Source: Zhengitettix transpicula (Eukaryota > Arthropoda > Insecta > Orthoptera > Tetrigidae). Taken from it: DNA of 64,000 nucleotides. The stretch is from NCBI GenBank assembly GCA_037074705.1, contig CM073591.1, positions 164,018,032 to 164,082,031 on the forward strand. Reading direction: 5' to 3'. The position numbers were made by a program, and so were the translations under genes. This document shows, piece after piece, positions 12,097 through 23,549 of this stretch (position 1 is its first letter; each line of letters opens with the position of its first letter). The notes under the pieces were generated by a model, which was not told the origin of the DNA, did not search any database, and saw nothing but the letters and a program-made list of their open reading frames with translations.

Positions 12097-13755
12097 AATT
12101 GACAATAGTATTGACAAAATCATATAAAGGGATTGTACCATTAACTGAGATTGCGTAAATGTTTTTTGGAAAATGTTTGCAGCATTAAAAAATAGAGAAC
12201 CAAATTATATTGGATGAAAACGTGATGGAATGAGAGAGAAACTTCTTCGCGTTTCACACTTTGATAAAAGAATTTATTATATTTCTTGTTAAATTTTTTT
12301 AGTTATCTTGTATTATTTTTTGCTGAGATAGTGTATTAGTTTTATTAATCACATAATAAACAAATTTTAATAAAAGACTAATTATTTATAGTGTAACAAA
12401 TTGCGACACTACAGAGCCTATATTTGATCAATATTATTGTTTTTCTTAATTATCTTTAACTCTGCCAGAATGGAAACTTTCTACCTATAAAAATGTGTTT
12501 AGTCATAATGGGAAATTATTTTACACAAAGTGCCAGTGTTTGGTGTCAGTCGGGTGTTCATTCTCTGATTTTAATTTAAAAAATAGGAAGGAAATAAAAC
12601 GGAAGAATGAAAAAATACACTTTCGGAAAGCCGTCGACGCAGCATCCCTGGGCTGGGCTTAACCAACTACATCTGTCTTATAGGGTTGTGGACACACGTG
12701 AATTTGATCTAAGTGATGATCCTTATTCCCTGAACACAAACAGAGATTTTTACTGTTCCAAACGTCGGTTTATTTCACTCCTTTATCCTCGGTAACTACT
12801 TCTTCCTTCACTCATATTTTATTTCATTTTCTTGTCTTCCTATATTTTCTCTTAAAATTAGAAATTCTCTTGTGCTTTTTTTATCATTTAATAATCATTT
12901 CAATACACGTGGTCAGTATTATTAATGCACAGATTAACGTTTCTACATGCTCAACATGGTTCTGTAACAGTTTTATATTTATCATGTGGTGGTGTCGATC
13001 GATAATTTTCAGAGTTAGCATCCTTCGTGACCCAATTCATTTTCATAGAGTACAACTTTTAGCTTGAAAGAAATGATTAGAAAACTGGATAGATAATTAC
13101 TCGATCGGAAATGTAAATATGCCAGTATTTATTACAGTCAATCCGATGTATGTTTTGTGTTATGATTCATTCAGACGCATCTAAGATCTGAGACAAATAC
13201 GCAAGTCCTTGGTTTTTACGTGAGAGAATTAAACCAAAATATGACCAGTATTGATATATTCTTATCTGACAGTCGTCCCGATAAACCAAAGACCTCAAAT
13301 AGCTCGAGAAATAAATATACAGATATGACTTCTCAATATAACTGCAGTATTTGCTTCAAATTTAATTGCTTCCGTTTCCCCACTTCAGAATTTTTTCTTG
13401 TATTCTGATTGAATTGAATTTTCCAATCCTGGATCAATATATATATTATATTTGCTGAGTTAAATCCCTTTTATGATAAGTTTGAATGAATAATTCCTTC
13501 AGTGAACTTCAGACAAACAACTATCCTTTGTGGAAGTCCCAAAGCATGCCCTTACTGTGGTTTCCTTTAATACGCACCACAACATCAGCCTTTGTTAGCA
13601 GCAACTTCGCACAACTCACGTGCACAACAACACTAATTAATATTTAACTTGGAATAATATATTAGAATAATTTAATGTCCAGTTCCATAAGAATGAGAAA
13701 ATACAAATAATTACCCTTGTTTGAAATAACTTATTTTTGCCTCAATATTTACATA
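12097..13755. other. AT-rich intergenic DNA, no feature seen
   Basis: Chance frames of about 60 codons only. No repeats or motifs were recognised before the mariner boundary. Confidence 0.4.
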
Positions 13756-13787
13756 CAACGGTTGTTTTATAAGATGGGTAAAAATGT
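13756..13787 (+). repeat. Mariner terminal inverted repeat, left
   Basis: GGTTGTTTTATAAGATGGGT pairs with the inverted right end GGTTGTTCGATAAGACTGGT, followed on both sides by AAA..TTT-rich sequence. It is directly preceded by TA. Confidence 0.9.
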
Positions 13788-13849
13788 AACAAACACAATT
13801 TTTTTATATAAAACTTACGTTATTTCTCAACATAGTCTAATTTCTTGCC

Positions 13850-14760
13850 TATACACTTGGCGCAACGATTTTCCGATTTTTCAACCCATCACAAAGATCG
13901 GTTTTGTAAAACTCTGCAAAATACACCGTCCCGGCCTCGATCACTTCTTCATTTGATGAAAATTGCTCCCCATGAAGCTAAAGTTTCAAGTTCCCGGACA
14001 AGAAGAAGTCACTTGGCGCTATGTCTGGTGAATAGGATGGATGGAAACCAATTTGAATCCAAACTCGTACTATTTTGCTATTGAGACTGCTACTGTGGCG
14101 CTGGCGCATTGTTCTGTGAAACAGGACTTTCTTGCGCGCCAATCTTGGTCGTCTCTCAATCAGCATCCGTTTCAAATAATCCAACAGAGCAGGATAATAG
14201 AGCCCAGTTATGGATGTGTTTTTTTCCAAGAAATCTATGAATATTATACCCTGATAATTCAAAAAGACAGTGGCTATCACCTTTCAAGCTGATAAAACGG
14301 TCTTCGCCGTTTGCGGTGCACTTTCACAAGCTATTGTCTATAGTTTTGATCGTTTTTCGGTCTCTGGAGTGTAGTGATGGATCGAAGTTTCATCACCGGT
14401 TACGAATCAGCGCAAAAAGTCTTGAGCGTTACGCCTAAACATCGCTAGATTCTGCGTTGAAATGTTTTTCAACAGTCGTGGCACCCAGCGCGCTCAAACT
14501 TTTTTCATGTCCAGATTTTCATGTAGGATGATATTGTAAACTTTTTCGATGTTTTCCCGTAGTGTTGAACTCAATTGGACGGCCGGAGCGCGTTTCATCT
14601 TCTGTCCATCTGCGACCTCGTTTAAACTCATTAATCCAGAAGTAAATGGTTTTCAATGAATCCATGATCTTCATCCAATTCGGTTTTGATTTTTTCAGTT
14701 GTCAAACACTTCGAATGAAACAGTTTAATGGTACCGTGAAATTAGTTTATTTCTATTTCC
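13850..14760 (-). pseudogene. Mariner transposase, frameshifted
   Basis: In order on the minus strand: WINEFKRGRRWTEDETRSGR (near 14640-14580), the helix-turn-helix/linker signature; TGDETSIHHYTPETEK (near 14400-14355), holding the first catalytic Asp in GDE; GIIFIDFLEKNTSITGLYY and KKVLFH (14260-14120); and SYSPDIAPSDFF (near 14035-14000), holding the third Asp. Then FSSNEEVIEAGTVYFAEFYK forms the C-terminus. The region of the second Asp, normally HQDNAP.H in the family, is scrambled by small indels near 14105-14130, so the D,D34D triad is incomplete. Stops also split the N-terminal half. Three frames are needed to read it. Confidence 0.9.
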
Positions 14761-14895
14761 TCCGTCTGACTACACATTTAACACTATAGAAGGCTGCCAA
14801 CAATAAACTGCGACCGGCATATGTTTAAAACTGTTAGGAATATCGTTGAAAGGATCATGTTTACCAAAAAAGGCGCGAAACTGAAAAATTTTCAT

Positions 14896-14927
14896 AAAAA
14901 TTTACCAGTCTTATCGAACAACCCTAG
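14896..14927 (-). repeat. Mariner terminal inverted repeat, right
   Basis: The inverted partner of the left repeat, ending ..GAACAACCCTAG and followed by TA at 14928-14929. Confidence 0.9.
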
Positions 14928-14929
14928 TA

Positions 14930-16064
14930 TTGTAATGTATTTATAACTGTCATTATAATTTCTGCTATGTGTTTGTTACGACGGCTTAAACTGACCGAAA
15001 CTCAACAATATAATTGCCATCACAAAGGATGTAGGTCTAAATTTATGGAGCATCTGCACTAGCTTCTTTCTCGACCAGTTTTTCGCCAAGGTTAACAAAA
15101 AAAGATAACTGTACCTTTTGCCTTGGTGGAAGACAGATCTGGGAACGTGGGTGTCGAATACACGCAGCAAAGCACAGTAGCTATAAATGAGTTGGAAGAA
15201 TACGTGGAGTTTCCAATTTTTTAGTTCAGTGTCGAAGATGGCTGTAGGGTCTCTGTTCGGGCTCCCTTGGTCAGCCATTGAGAGACGAGTCAGTCACTCA
15301 AAGAAGCCACCCAGAGAAAATCATCAATGTTACTGTGAGCAGCCAATCACCCAGTCGGAAGATTTGCAGCCTCAGTCAGATGGATCAGGCACCAGAATTG
15401 AACTCAGTAGTGCGACATGAAGATGCCTTTTTCGTCCCGAGAGGCATCTCGCACAGATGAAGTGAACTCGCTCGGTTACTCCCAAGGATTTTAGTTGTGG
15501 CCCCAGGTTTGACCCCAGTTTTATGTCATCGGTGAGTTACAAAATAATTACCTTTCATTGCATAAAGGGTTGACATTAAAGGGTTCTATTCCTGGTCAGG
15601 TCGGCATTTTTCTGCCCTGATACTTTAATTCAATATAACCAAGACCCTTAAGGATTGTAGCTTGTGAAAAACTTTCTGCCTATATTCTTGAACTGTAAAT
15701 TTATATATTAATTAAATTAAGTTTATTTAATTCACATAAATCCTTGAATAAAATTCCCCACCAAAACCTTTTTATTAATTTTATTAATAATAGCATATGC
15801 TAACATTTTGGTTGGTTACAATACCTTCTTTGATATCTTTGATTTCCTACTTCTCATCCTTTGTACATAGCATTAATTTATTTTTATGCATTCTATTTCT
15901 CCCTTCTCAATGATAATATATGGTTATCAATTTAGTAATTTCTGAAGGAATAATTAACGATTGATGAGTTTTCCAAAATGGCAATGGAGTACAAAATAAT
16001 CAATGAAAAGCATATAATGCGTACAACAGGCGCAAGGAACTTAATTACTGTAATTTTTTTTCAG
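14930..16064. other. Intergenic DNA with a mixed-composition block
   Basis: Positions about 14990-15480 are less AT-rich than the flanks, and frames up to 100 codons occur on both strands (minus 14976-15278, plus 15187-15420). No motif is recognised and the overlapping frames cannot be ranked. The rest is AT-rich and empty. Confidence 0.35.
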
Positions 16065-16207
16065 AATGCAGTGACGGACGAGCATTAGAAGTGTTTGCTC
16101 TAGATGGCGCCTACTTTCCGCTTGACGTCGGAACAGCTGTGCTGCCCAATTACTGGATGGAGAGGTCGGCGGGCAATCTGAGCAATCTCGTATCGACCTC
16201 ATCCTAA
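16065..16207 (+). other. Candidate terminal coding exon, unassigned
   Basis: A strong splice-acceptor-like tract, a run of T followed by CAG, ends at 16064. From 16067 a frame of 46 codons runs to a TAA at 16205-16207 (LDGAYFPLDVGTAVLP is part of it), in DNA that is much GC-richer than its flanks. It could be a last exon of a host gene or part of an unrecognised repeat. The complementary strand is also open (16262-16041), which weakens the case. I recognise no family. Confidence 0.25.
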
Positions 16208-16784
16208 TTGGCCACGGCTGAGGCAGCAGCTCTTGAGGAGTCTGTGGCGAGGATACAGTCACGCCTGCTACTGCACATCGTCATTATCATTAATACAAAC
16301 AGAAAGCCCAAAACACTACAGCACTACCATAAATACCAAGCAAGGAGAATTATTAAGGCTTCTTACAGCAAATACTCCTTATCCTCGAAATTTTAATATC
16401 ATTATCTAATTAGAATTAAAAGATAATTTATTAAGAGTCATAAATTTGGTTAGAGATTAATCACCCAGACCCTAAAAGTAGGCCTTTAAGATTGCAACAA
16501 GAAATACTAAGCAGCAGTGATACTAAAATCCGGCTGAGATCTATCTATCCTAATCTGTTTATACCAAAACGTTTCTCTGAAATTAAAATATTTAAGAATA
16601 CCAGAAAAAATAGGCTTTTAATTTTCACTGTAGTGTCTTATTAAATTAATAGCATACGTAAAATTTAAAAAAATCATTCTGAGAAAAAGACTCAATTGGT
16701 CAGAATGAAGATAAAATTACAAGTCTGTTAAAATTCTCTAACTGGCTTATATACATAACTTTTCAGAAGAGTGAAAGGCTACAA
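16208..16784. other. Intergenic DNA
   Basis: The GC-richer character persists to about 16290, then returns to AT-rich. No feature is supported. Confidence 0.3.
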
Positions 16785-17165
16785 GACGGTAACCCACGTG
16801 GTGACAGCTCTCCTTTAATAGCCTAGGAAATGATTTGAAAGGGGAGAGCAGGTATCCAATGATTCACTAGGATCCTGACCGGCATTCGCCTAAAAGTGAT
16901 GCAGGGCATCTGTATCAGATAGGTTGGGCTCTTGGTCCTTGTCCCACTCGATTCCGATGACTGGAGTGGGGTTTTCTCCATGCCTTAACCACTTTTAGGA
17001 AGTAGTTTGCCGACCGTTGCGATACGAAAAGACGACAACTCTTATATTATATTCAAGTTTTGTGACCGCGAAACATGTACCTATCAAAACTGGCATAGGT
17101 GTCTCTTATGGGAACCTTAATTCAAAAGCAGAAAGAGAAGAAGATATTCTCTGAGGATCCACCTG
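16785..17165 (-). repeat. R1 retroposon copy, internally deleted
   Basis: Shares R1 blocks CACGTGGTGACAGCTCTCCT, TTGAAAGGGG, GACCGGCATTCGCCTAAAAG, GTCCTTGTCCCACTC, and GGAAGTAGTTTGCCGACC, in the reverse orientation to the A-tail. Divergence is high and parts of the middle are missing. The distal part near 17120-17165 keeps GGGAACCTTAATTCAAAA. Confidence 0.75.
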
Positions 17166-18140
17166 AGGTCTTTATCTCTTAGAGACCAGCTCTCTCAGGC
17201 TTTTTGTTGAAAAACACATGAAAGGTGAATCAAATAGATAATGTTTATAAACACGGGCAAGTAATACAGAAAAGCAACAAAAGCACTTCATCTATATGCG
17301 AGAATACTATTCATTATAAATAAAAACTTCTTAGTCTTCCTGTGAATATAATTAATATCGCATTTGTTATTTTGTCAATGGAGATCAATTGTTCAATGTG
17401 TGAATTTGTTAATAATTCTTTTAAGTATTTTAATTTTAAATAGGTAAACCAATTATTTTTGTGTAAAAATTTATTATTCCGAAAAAATAATTAAAATGTA
17501 TTTTCTGGTTTGATAAAGATAAACATTTATGATAATTATGTCCATTGAATTGTATTAATAAGTAAAAATATATTGACCAAATAAAACAAAAATACAAAAA
17601 TTATGTTACGTAATTAAATACATTTCCTTTACAATTGTTGAACTCTTCAGCTGCAATTAAACAAAAAAAAACCTTAGTTAAAATTTTAAGTCAATATAAT
17701 TTTATTAACAAGAAGGAAATGTCACCGTAAATATATAATTATGTAGTTACAATGGTTGCATTATAATAAACAATTAATTAACTTTGTTTGGAAAAAAATA
17801 TTTCAAGTGCAAATGTCCTATTATATAGATATGCAAATAGTTTCGGCCAGTCTACGGCTCGACAGCTGAGGAAATTAAAATACAATGGTCTTATTGAGAT
17901 GACAAAACGGAACTTTTCAATGCCTCAAATAATTTATAATTAAGTAATTATTTAAATATTACACGGTATCCAATAATATTTACTGACTGCCATCTGTACA
18001 TCGAAAAACATATATAATAGTATAATAACAATTTATAATATCATAATAAAATTTTTAACAACACTCATACCTATTTTATTTTATTACGAACATTTCTCAT
18101 ACAATAGGAAAACAATATTTCAGTTCGTTACTTAGTCTAG
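17166..18140. other. AT-rich intergenic DNA, no feature seen
   Basis: Strongly AT-rich with long A/T runs; nothing recognised. Confidence 0.4.
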
Positions 18141-19170
18141 CAATTTGCCAGTGTTCCATAATACAACAATGAAATCATTGTGCACGGTTATTAACGTTAG
18201 GCACGTTGGCACAGTTTTTCTACTTGATACATTATTGAGGATGGTTATTTTGCAATCCATCAGAAATGTTGTGTGGCGAATACGATGGCCCCTGCCTTAT
18301 TGTTCCTTTTGTCCTGTTTCCAGCCTCAAGTCAGTTATCGCGTACTCTCCGACACGAACAATTCAATCCTCAGTCAACCTACTACCCGAGGGGACAAATA
18401 GTGACGTTATACCTACTTATATAATAAAAGTGTTGGGAATATTAAAATTGGCAGTCCCTGGCCAAACACCTTAATCCGCACGAACCATATCCAGACCTTC
18501 TTTAGCGTTTGACGCTTGCGCCAATAACACGACGATTCACAAAGACGCATTCACAAAGGCGTTCAAGAACAAGCGCTGGGGACGTGTCAGAAACTGAGCC
18601 CGTGAATATTCTCGGCGCCATTCTACATCTTCCGCAATTACGGGCAGACTATTCGAGTAATTTGTCCACTTTTTGCAATGACGCTACCACATTTTAATAC
18701 GCGATAGTGCACCTGAGAAATAGCTGTGTCTATTCCGTCCAGTATATTATCATTAACTCACTGCATCAACAGCCACGACAAGCGAGAACGAGACGTCATG
18801 AGGCATTCCTTTGTTTCTGAAAAAATCCTCCATGTATTCCACCCGAGCCTTCACATCTAAGCAGCGACTTCAGCTTCCCACGAAAATCAGCAGTCCCCAG
18901 GTCTCAGTCAGGATCAGATCGTTGACCGGTTAACCGTCGCAAGGAGCGCTGAGGTCCTTAAATCGATGCACACTCGACCAATGACATCTTCGCCGATTGC
19001 ACTACTCGAAGTTCAAACCAAATTTGAGTAGCCTTGCATCGAAGCAACCAATCTGCGTGACGAAGCCATCGGAACGAATGGAAGCACGGTTCTTGTTCCC
19101 CTAGACGACGCTGACAAATGTTGCTCTCGACCTGCTACCAAGTGATGCATCTCCAAGTCAACAGTCCCGC
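18141..19170. other. GC-richer unassigned block
   Basis: A block of about 1 kb, markedly less AT-rich than its flanks, runs into the tandem duplication at 19171. A 109-codon plus frame (18145-18474) and several shorter ones are present, without recognisable motifs. TATATAATAAA occurs near 18418. It could be the body of an unrecognised transposable element or a degraded gene. Confidence 0.35.
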
Positions 19171-19987
19171 AGCCGAAAGCGACTTCACCAGTGACCTATC
19201 TGGAGGCTCGTACTAGGTCAAAGAACGACAACCAATGTATTGTGGCGAATGTTGGTCTCCGACACACTGACGTTCGATCTCTCAAGCTCATCTGGGACCA
19301 AGGGATCCAGCCATGAATAAGCCGCAAGCAACTTCACCAGTGACTTATCAATCGTACTAGGTCCACGAACGACAACCAATGTTGGTCACCGACAATTAAA
19401 GGATGCCTGCGAGAGAATTCTCTCGCAAGTGAACCTTCCCAGAGAGCTCTGGCGGAGGCTACCTTTGGGGATGCCTTCACATCTCTCTGTTTTTTTGACC
19501 TAAGGTTCCCACATGCCGAGGCACCTTGGCCTGTTTTGAGAGGCGTATGTTCCGGGGTCGCAGACCTTGGTCATACGGTAAGAGTTGTCTGATATTCCTA
19601 TTGGAATAGTCAGCCAGCTGCTTCCTAAACTGGTCAAAGCAACGGGAGGGGAAAGCTGCGACCCCACAGCTAACCCCTCTCCCGCCATCGGAAGGGCATG
19701 GTACAAGTACCAAATGCCCGACCTACCTGATGCAGGTTTTTTAGGGTTTGTCCTGCATTACTTTTAGGCGAATGCTGGGTAGGATCCTTAAAATATAGCC
19801 CGGGGGCCCTAGTTCCTCTACCCTTCCACATCCCCCCTTTCAAATCCCTTCCTATGATATTAAAGGGGAGTTTCCACCATGTGGATTACTCTCATGTAGC
19901 ATGTTACCTTTAAAAAAAAAGTCACAGACAATTTCACGTACGGTCTCTCAAGCTCATCTGGGACCAAGGGATTCAGCCATGAATAAT
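19171..19987 (+). repeat. Tandem duplication (~145-bp unit) interrupted by R1
   Basis: Unit 1 is 19171-19319. Unit 2 begins near 19320, is interrupted after 19397 by the R1 insertion and resumes at 19934-19987. Shared stretches are ACTTCACCAGTGAC, GAACGACAACCAATG, TTGGTC.CCGACA, and TCTCAAGCTCATCTGGGACC followed by AAGGGAT.CAGCCATGAATAA. The duplication predates R1 because R1 splits unit 2. Confidence 0.85.
19398..19920 (+). mobile_element. R1 retroposon, full-length reference copy with target duplication
   Basis: A 523-bp element ends in an A-run (19912-19920) and is flanked by GTCACCGACAATT (19385-19397) and GTCACAGACAATT (19921-19933), a 13-bp direct repeat with one mismatch. A-tail plus target duplication is the signature of target-primed reverse transcription, as used by LINEs and the SINEs they mobilise. 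It has no protein-coding capacity that I recognise. A weak A-box-like TGGCGGAGGC lies near 19451, but there is no convincing B box, so classification as SINE, non-autonomous LINE derivative or LINE 3' end remains open. Other copies share blocks TACCTTTGGGGATG, GGCCTGTTTTGAG, CCTACCTGATGCAGG and CCTTCCTATG.TATTAAAGG. Confidence 0.85.
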
Positions 19988-20435
19988 CACAGTTGCTCTG
20001 TAGACTGGTGGAAGTTTCTTTATTATTATAAATTGTCACGTATTAAATGTGACGTTTTAATTATAACTTCAATCGGCCGATATTAGAAAAGAAGAAATAC
20101 TATTTTTCAGCCGTTTAATTTGCAGACGTTTTTATTGCAAGAAGTTGATCAGAAAAATAAGTAAAAACCACCAGTGCAATAGAATAGAATAAATTCATTT
20201 TCTGTAGATCCTCATGAGAACCAAAGCCTCAAAGACGTGAAAAGAGTGATAAATTTTGCATTGTTTTGGACCTATATCTAATTAATTATTATCTTTATTT
20301 AACTAAGAATAATTTATAACAACTTAGCATACTGTTATATTTTGTATCAAATTATTAAAATTATGTATATAAAATCAATATAATTTCTAATTTCACTGTA
20401 ATATATTTCAGTAATGAAAGACTGCTAACTATGTA
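19988..20435. other. AT-rich intergenic DNA, possible LINE 3' untranslated region
   Basis: Part may be the 3' untranslated region of the minus-strand LINE that follows; no tail or boundary could be fixed. Confidence 0.3.
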
Positions 20436-20890
20436 CACAATAATACCAAGATTTAAAGTTTATTAATACAACAATTACTTTTGATGATAAAAACACATTT
20501 ACGAAATCGGAGTGGCCTAGAAGAAATTTTAAGCTCATATTTTAATGCAACTGGAGTGCTTCTGAGTTCCGTAATGTTTTCAGGAAGATTGTTAAAATTG
20601 ATATTCCTGTATATTCCTCCCCTATTCCTGCAAACGACAGAGACTTATAACTGTCTTATGTAAATAAGTTTTTATTTCTTGTATTAAATGAAAGCATATC
20701 CGAGTTGGTACTAAAATTATTTATTAAAAATAATATCAATGAGTAAATGCATTGACCAGAGAGAGTAAGTTTACCTAATTTCTTGAATTTCATGAAGTGC
20801 TAGAATTTCCCTAAGACATTATCCTAATTACTCGTTTTTGCAGTAAAAATACTTTATCTTTTTCTGAGGAGTTACCTCAAAATATAACTT
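20436..20890 (-). pseudogene. LINE ORF2 C-terminal fragment
   Basis: The minus strand gives LLQKRVIRIMS (near 20850), KKLGKLTLSGQCIYSLILFL (near 20790), NFSTNSDMLSFNTRNKN (20720-20665), then YTGISILTIFLKTLRNSEAL. These match the tail of jockey-like insect LINE ORF2: LQKRA.RI, LG.LTLP..YI.E.I.F, S..H.YNTR.K and Y.GI.L.N.LP..I. The LINE at 38.2 kb carries the same set. Frame changes and stops are present and the polymerase core is missing. Confidence 0.8.
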
Positions 20891-21640
20891 AATATGTCAT
20901 TAATGAATGGAAGTACGCCATATATACTAGTTTTGCAGTTTTCGTATCACTGTAATTTGACGTCGTATGACTCTGACAGCCGTCTCTGTACAAAGGTAGT
21001 GGGTGGACAAAATTATTTTTCTACACAAGAAGAAATTAATTCAGCATATACCGTTCAGGGTATATCACAAATTAACCAACGAGCTTTCGGTCAGGCGTCT
21101 GTCTTCAGAGAGAGGTCGGGAGGTCAACCCAACGCTAACGCTTTGATGTTAGCGCCAGAAGTCGGAACCTCAACCAGGTCAAATACTTCGTTGAATCCGA
21201 GTACACACGAAACAAAACTCGGCGAACGAAGCGGTTGGTTGTCGGTCGTTGACCTAGTATGTACGTGCGAACTTAGGATGTCACCCTCCGGCCACCGCCC
21301 TTTTAACAATAAACTTTTTTGGAGTGGGGGAGGTTAATTTATAATTATTAATATTTGAAATTACTTACCCTACAGCTTCAGCACTATTTATGTTAAGACT
21401 TATTTTTTGGGATACTTAATTTTAAATTAATAACTTATCAAATATTTTAATTAACAATTATAATTTGTAATTACAAAAAATACATACTTTACTTAAGCAA
21501 TATGAAACATAGTCTGTTTCTTTCAGGGTAAATTTACTTTGCAAGTTAATTTGGCAAAACCTTTGTGACAAAATAAACGAATTTACGTTACAATGTTTAT
21601 TTATTTAAATTTTATTTGTTTTATCTTTTCAGGATGTGAT
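20891..21640. other. Unassigned open frame region
   Basis: A 147-codon plus frame (20894-21337) ends in a GC-richer block, 21060-21330, that is open on both strands. The protein contains no motif I know (EVGTSTRSNTSLNPSTHE is a representative piece). It may be part of a repeat family or a fragmentary exon. 21340-21640 is AT-rich and empty. Confidence 0.3.
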
Positions 21641-22683
21641 GGGTGAATCTGCGCGTTCTCTCCTCTATTTACCGTCCCCGTTTCTCCAAAGTCGTTTGAT
21701 TATCTTGAATATTTCTGACTAAATATACACACTTATTTCCACTTTCAACTTCTCTCATTAAAATGCTCTTTCACGCTTTTTTATATAACAGAACTTAACT
21801 TTTCCGTATAATTATTGCAATATCACTCTCGTTCCGTCGGATTACTTCCTTCCACATAAAATTCTATAATTTTCTACTTTCAAATTTTAACTGCAACTGA
21901 TTTTCCTCGGCCGACGCAGACTGACTAGATACTTTTGCTCTTCAAGGAGTTCCTCTGAAAACTTTACATTAGCACTTAAATTTCGTTCGTTCACGCGGAG
22001 ACAGATGTGTGTGACAGTCTCCAAATTCTTAAATTTCCACAGCCTCTCAACAATAGTCCTTACTAAACCATTTGAATCTACTCCGTCCACAACCACAGTC
22101 GCCAAACCCAAACCAACCACCACGCACCGTCTAAAATCAGAGTAATACTAACCAAAAACATTTAATATTGCGGGGTACTTGGAATTAAAATGAATTTTGA
22201 AATTTAAAAATTTTGAACCCTAAAACGATAACTCCATGAGTCTCAGTCACGTACATCGGAAGTAGTAACGAATTCTCAGTTTCACCTGATGTCGGTTACG
22301 TCACAAATGCCGTCCCTAACGAAAAGAGGCAACGTTGCGTTACAACCAGCGCTGTGATTGTGTCGTCCAAATCACTCTGTGAGAGGATCACTACCGACGT
22401 CGTCTCATCCATCGGAGATCCAACAGGTCACAGCCACGCCCACACTATCCTAGGGCGCCGCGAGCATTGATTCATCACCACCAGATCTGGACGCTGCGCC
22501 AGAATTTAAAGAATTACGATCAATGTGAATTAGTGTGATTTTGTGACTTCCCTACCGTTCTTGCGTGATATTAAAATAAAAAAATGTCAATCTAACTTGC
22601 TCCAACTAAATGTCAATAATTTTTTATATGACACATTTATATATTTATACCAATTTTAATTATATCTGTACTAATATATATAT
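21641..22683. other. Mixed-composition DNA with a minus-strand frame
   Basis: On the minus strand 22123-21887 encodes 78 codons including GLVRTIVERLWKFKNLETVT, which looks more protein-like than most chance frames but matches nothing I can name. A GC-rich patch at 22300-22510 precedes the LTR. No promoter or splice evidence is convincing. Confidence 0.3.
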
Positions 22684-23549
22684 TGTAATGCTAATTAATT
22701 AAGCCATTAATTGTTTTTAAATAATTTAAATTGTTAGCGAATAAATTAATGTTAGCCGCATGAACGAGCAAAGCAACAATAAGCGGTGAGCTCTGTTTCT
22801 TTGATGAACTGCCGAAATGGAAATGCGCGCTAAAACTCGGGAGGCTCTGCGATAGGCAGTTGACGGAGAAACATTGCGAGAAGCAGAACAAATAATAAAA
22901 CTTGAGCAGAGACTAAACGTCGTTAAAGTATTACCAGTTAAAGATGCGAATTAATACAAATTAAAACATTCACGGAAGCATTGCAAGGTAAATATTGGAA
23001 AGTAATAGCAGTTTTGTCAGAATAGAACTTTCCAAAATCTTCGTGGAGAAATTGTTCCAGGAGAACATTGGTAAATTATTGTGGAGAGGAGCAGTAAACG
23101 AAATACAGACAAACTTGCCAAATTTTAAAGTGAAGTGTAGAATCAGTGAAAACCAAGTCCTGATATTAAAAGTGTCCGAACGAGGTAAAATTGATTGTCC
23201 GTAAGTAACATAACTATAATAAATTAGTAAGCTATAATTAAAAGGGTAGTCAGATTTCGTTCATCTTTCATTTCGTTCATATTTCATTTCGTTCATCTCT
23301 CATTTAGCTTTCTTTCATTTATCGACTTATTGTTCTTTTAGGTAAATTTTAAACTGAATTGTAATCAGATTATTAAATCATTTTCTCTGTTAATTATCAA
23401 ACCCAGTGAAGGCCCTGAGATAAGAGATATTAAATTTTGATTGTAATTGTTATTAATTTTTGGAAGCTACAAATTGATAATAAATTCTTTTGTTTGTTAA
23501 TTTTTTATAATCTTTTAATTTAATTAACCTTTTCATTTTGATCATTACA

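Larger units (their letters stand above)
13756..14927 (-). mobile_element. Mariner-family DNA transposon, full length but inactive
   Basis: The element is 1172 bp, the usual mariner size (about 1.2-1.3 kb), and is bounded by TA dinucleotides at 13754-13755 and 14928-14929, the mariner target duplication. The terminal inverted repeats are about 28 bp and imperfect. The transposase remnant reads on the minus strand, giving DNA-binding linker, catalytic core and C-terminus in the correct order. Multiple frameshifts and stops show the copy is old and cannot move by itself. Confidence 0.95.

Noticed and set aside
13756..14927. Active mariner
   Set aside because: Several frameshifts and stops, including loss of the second catalytic Asp region.
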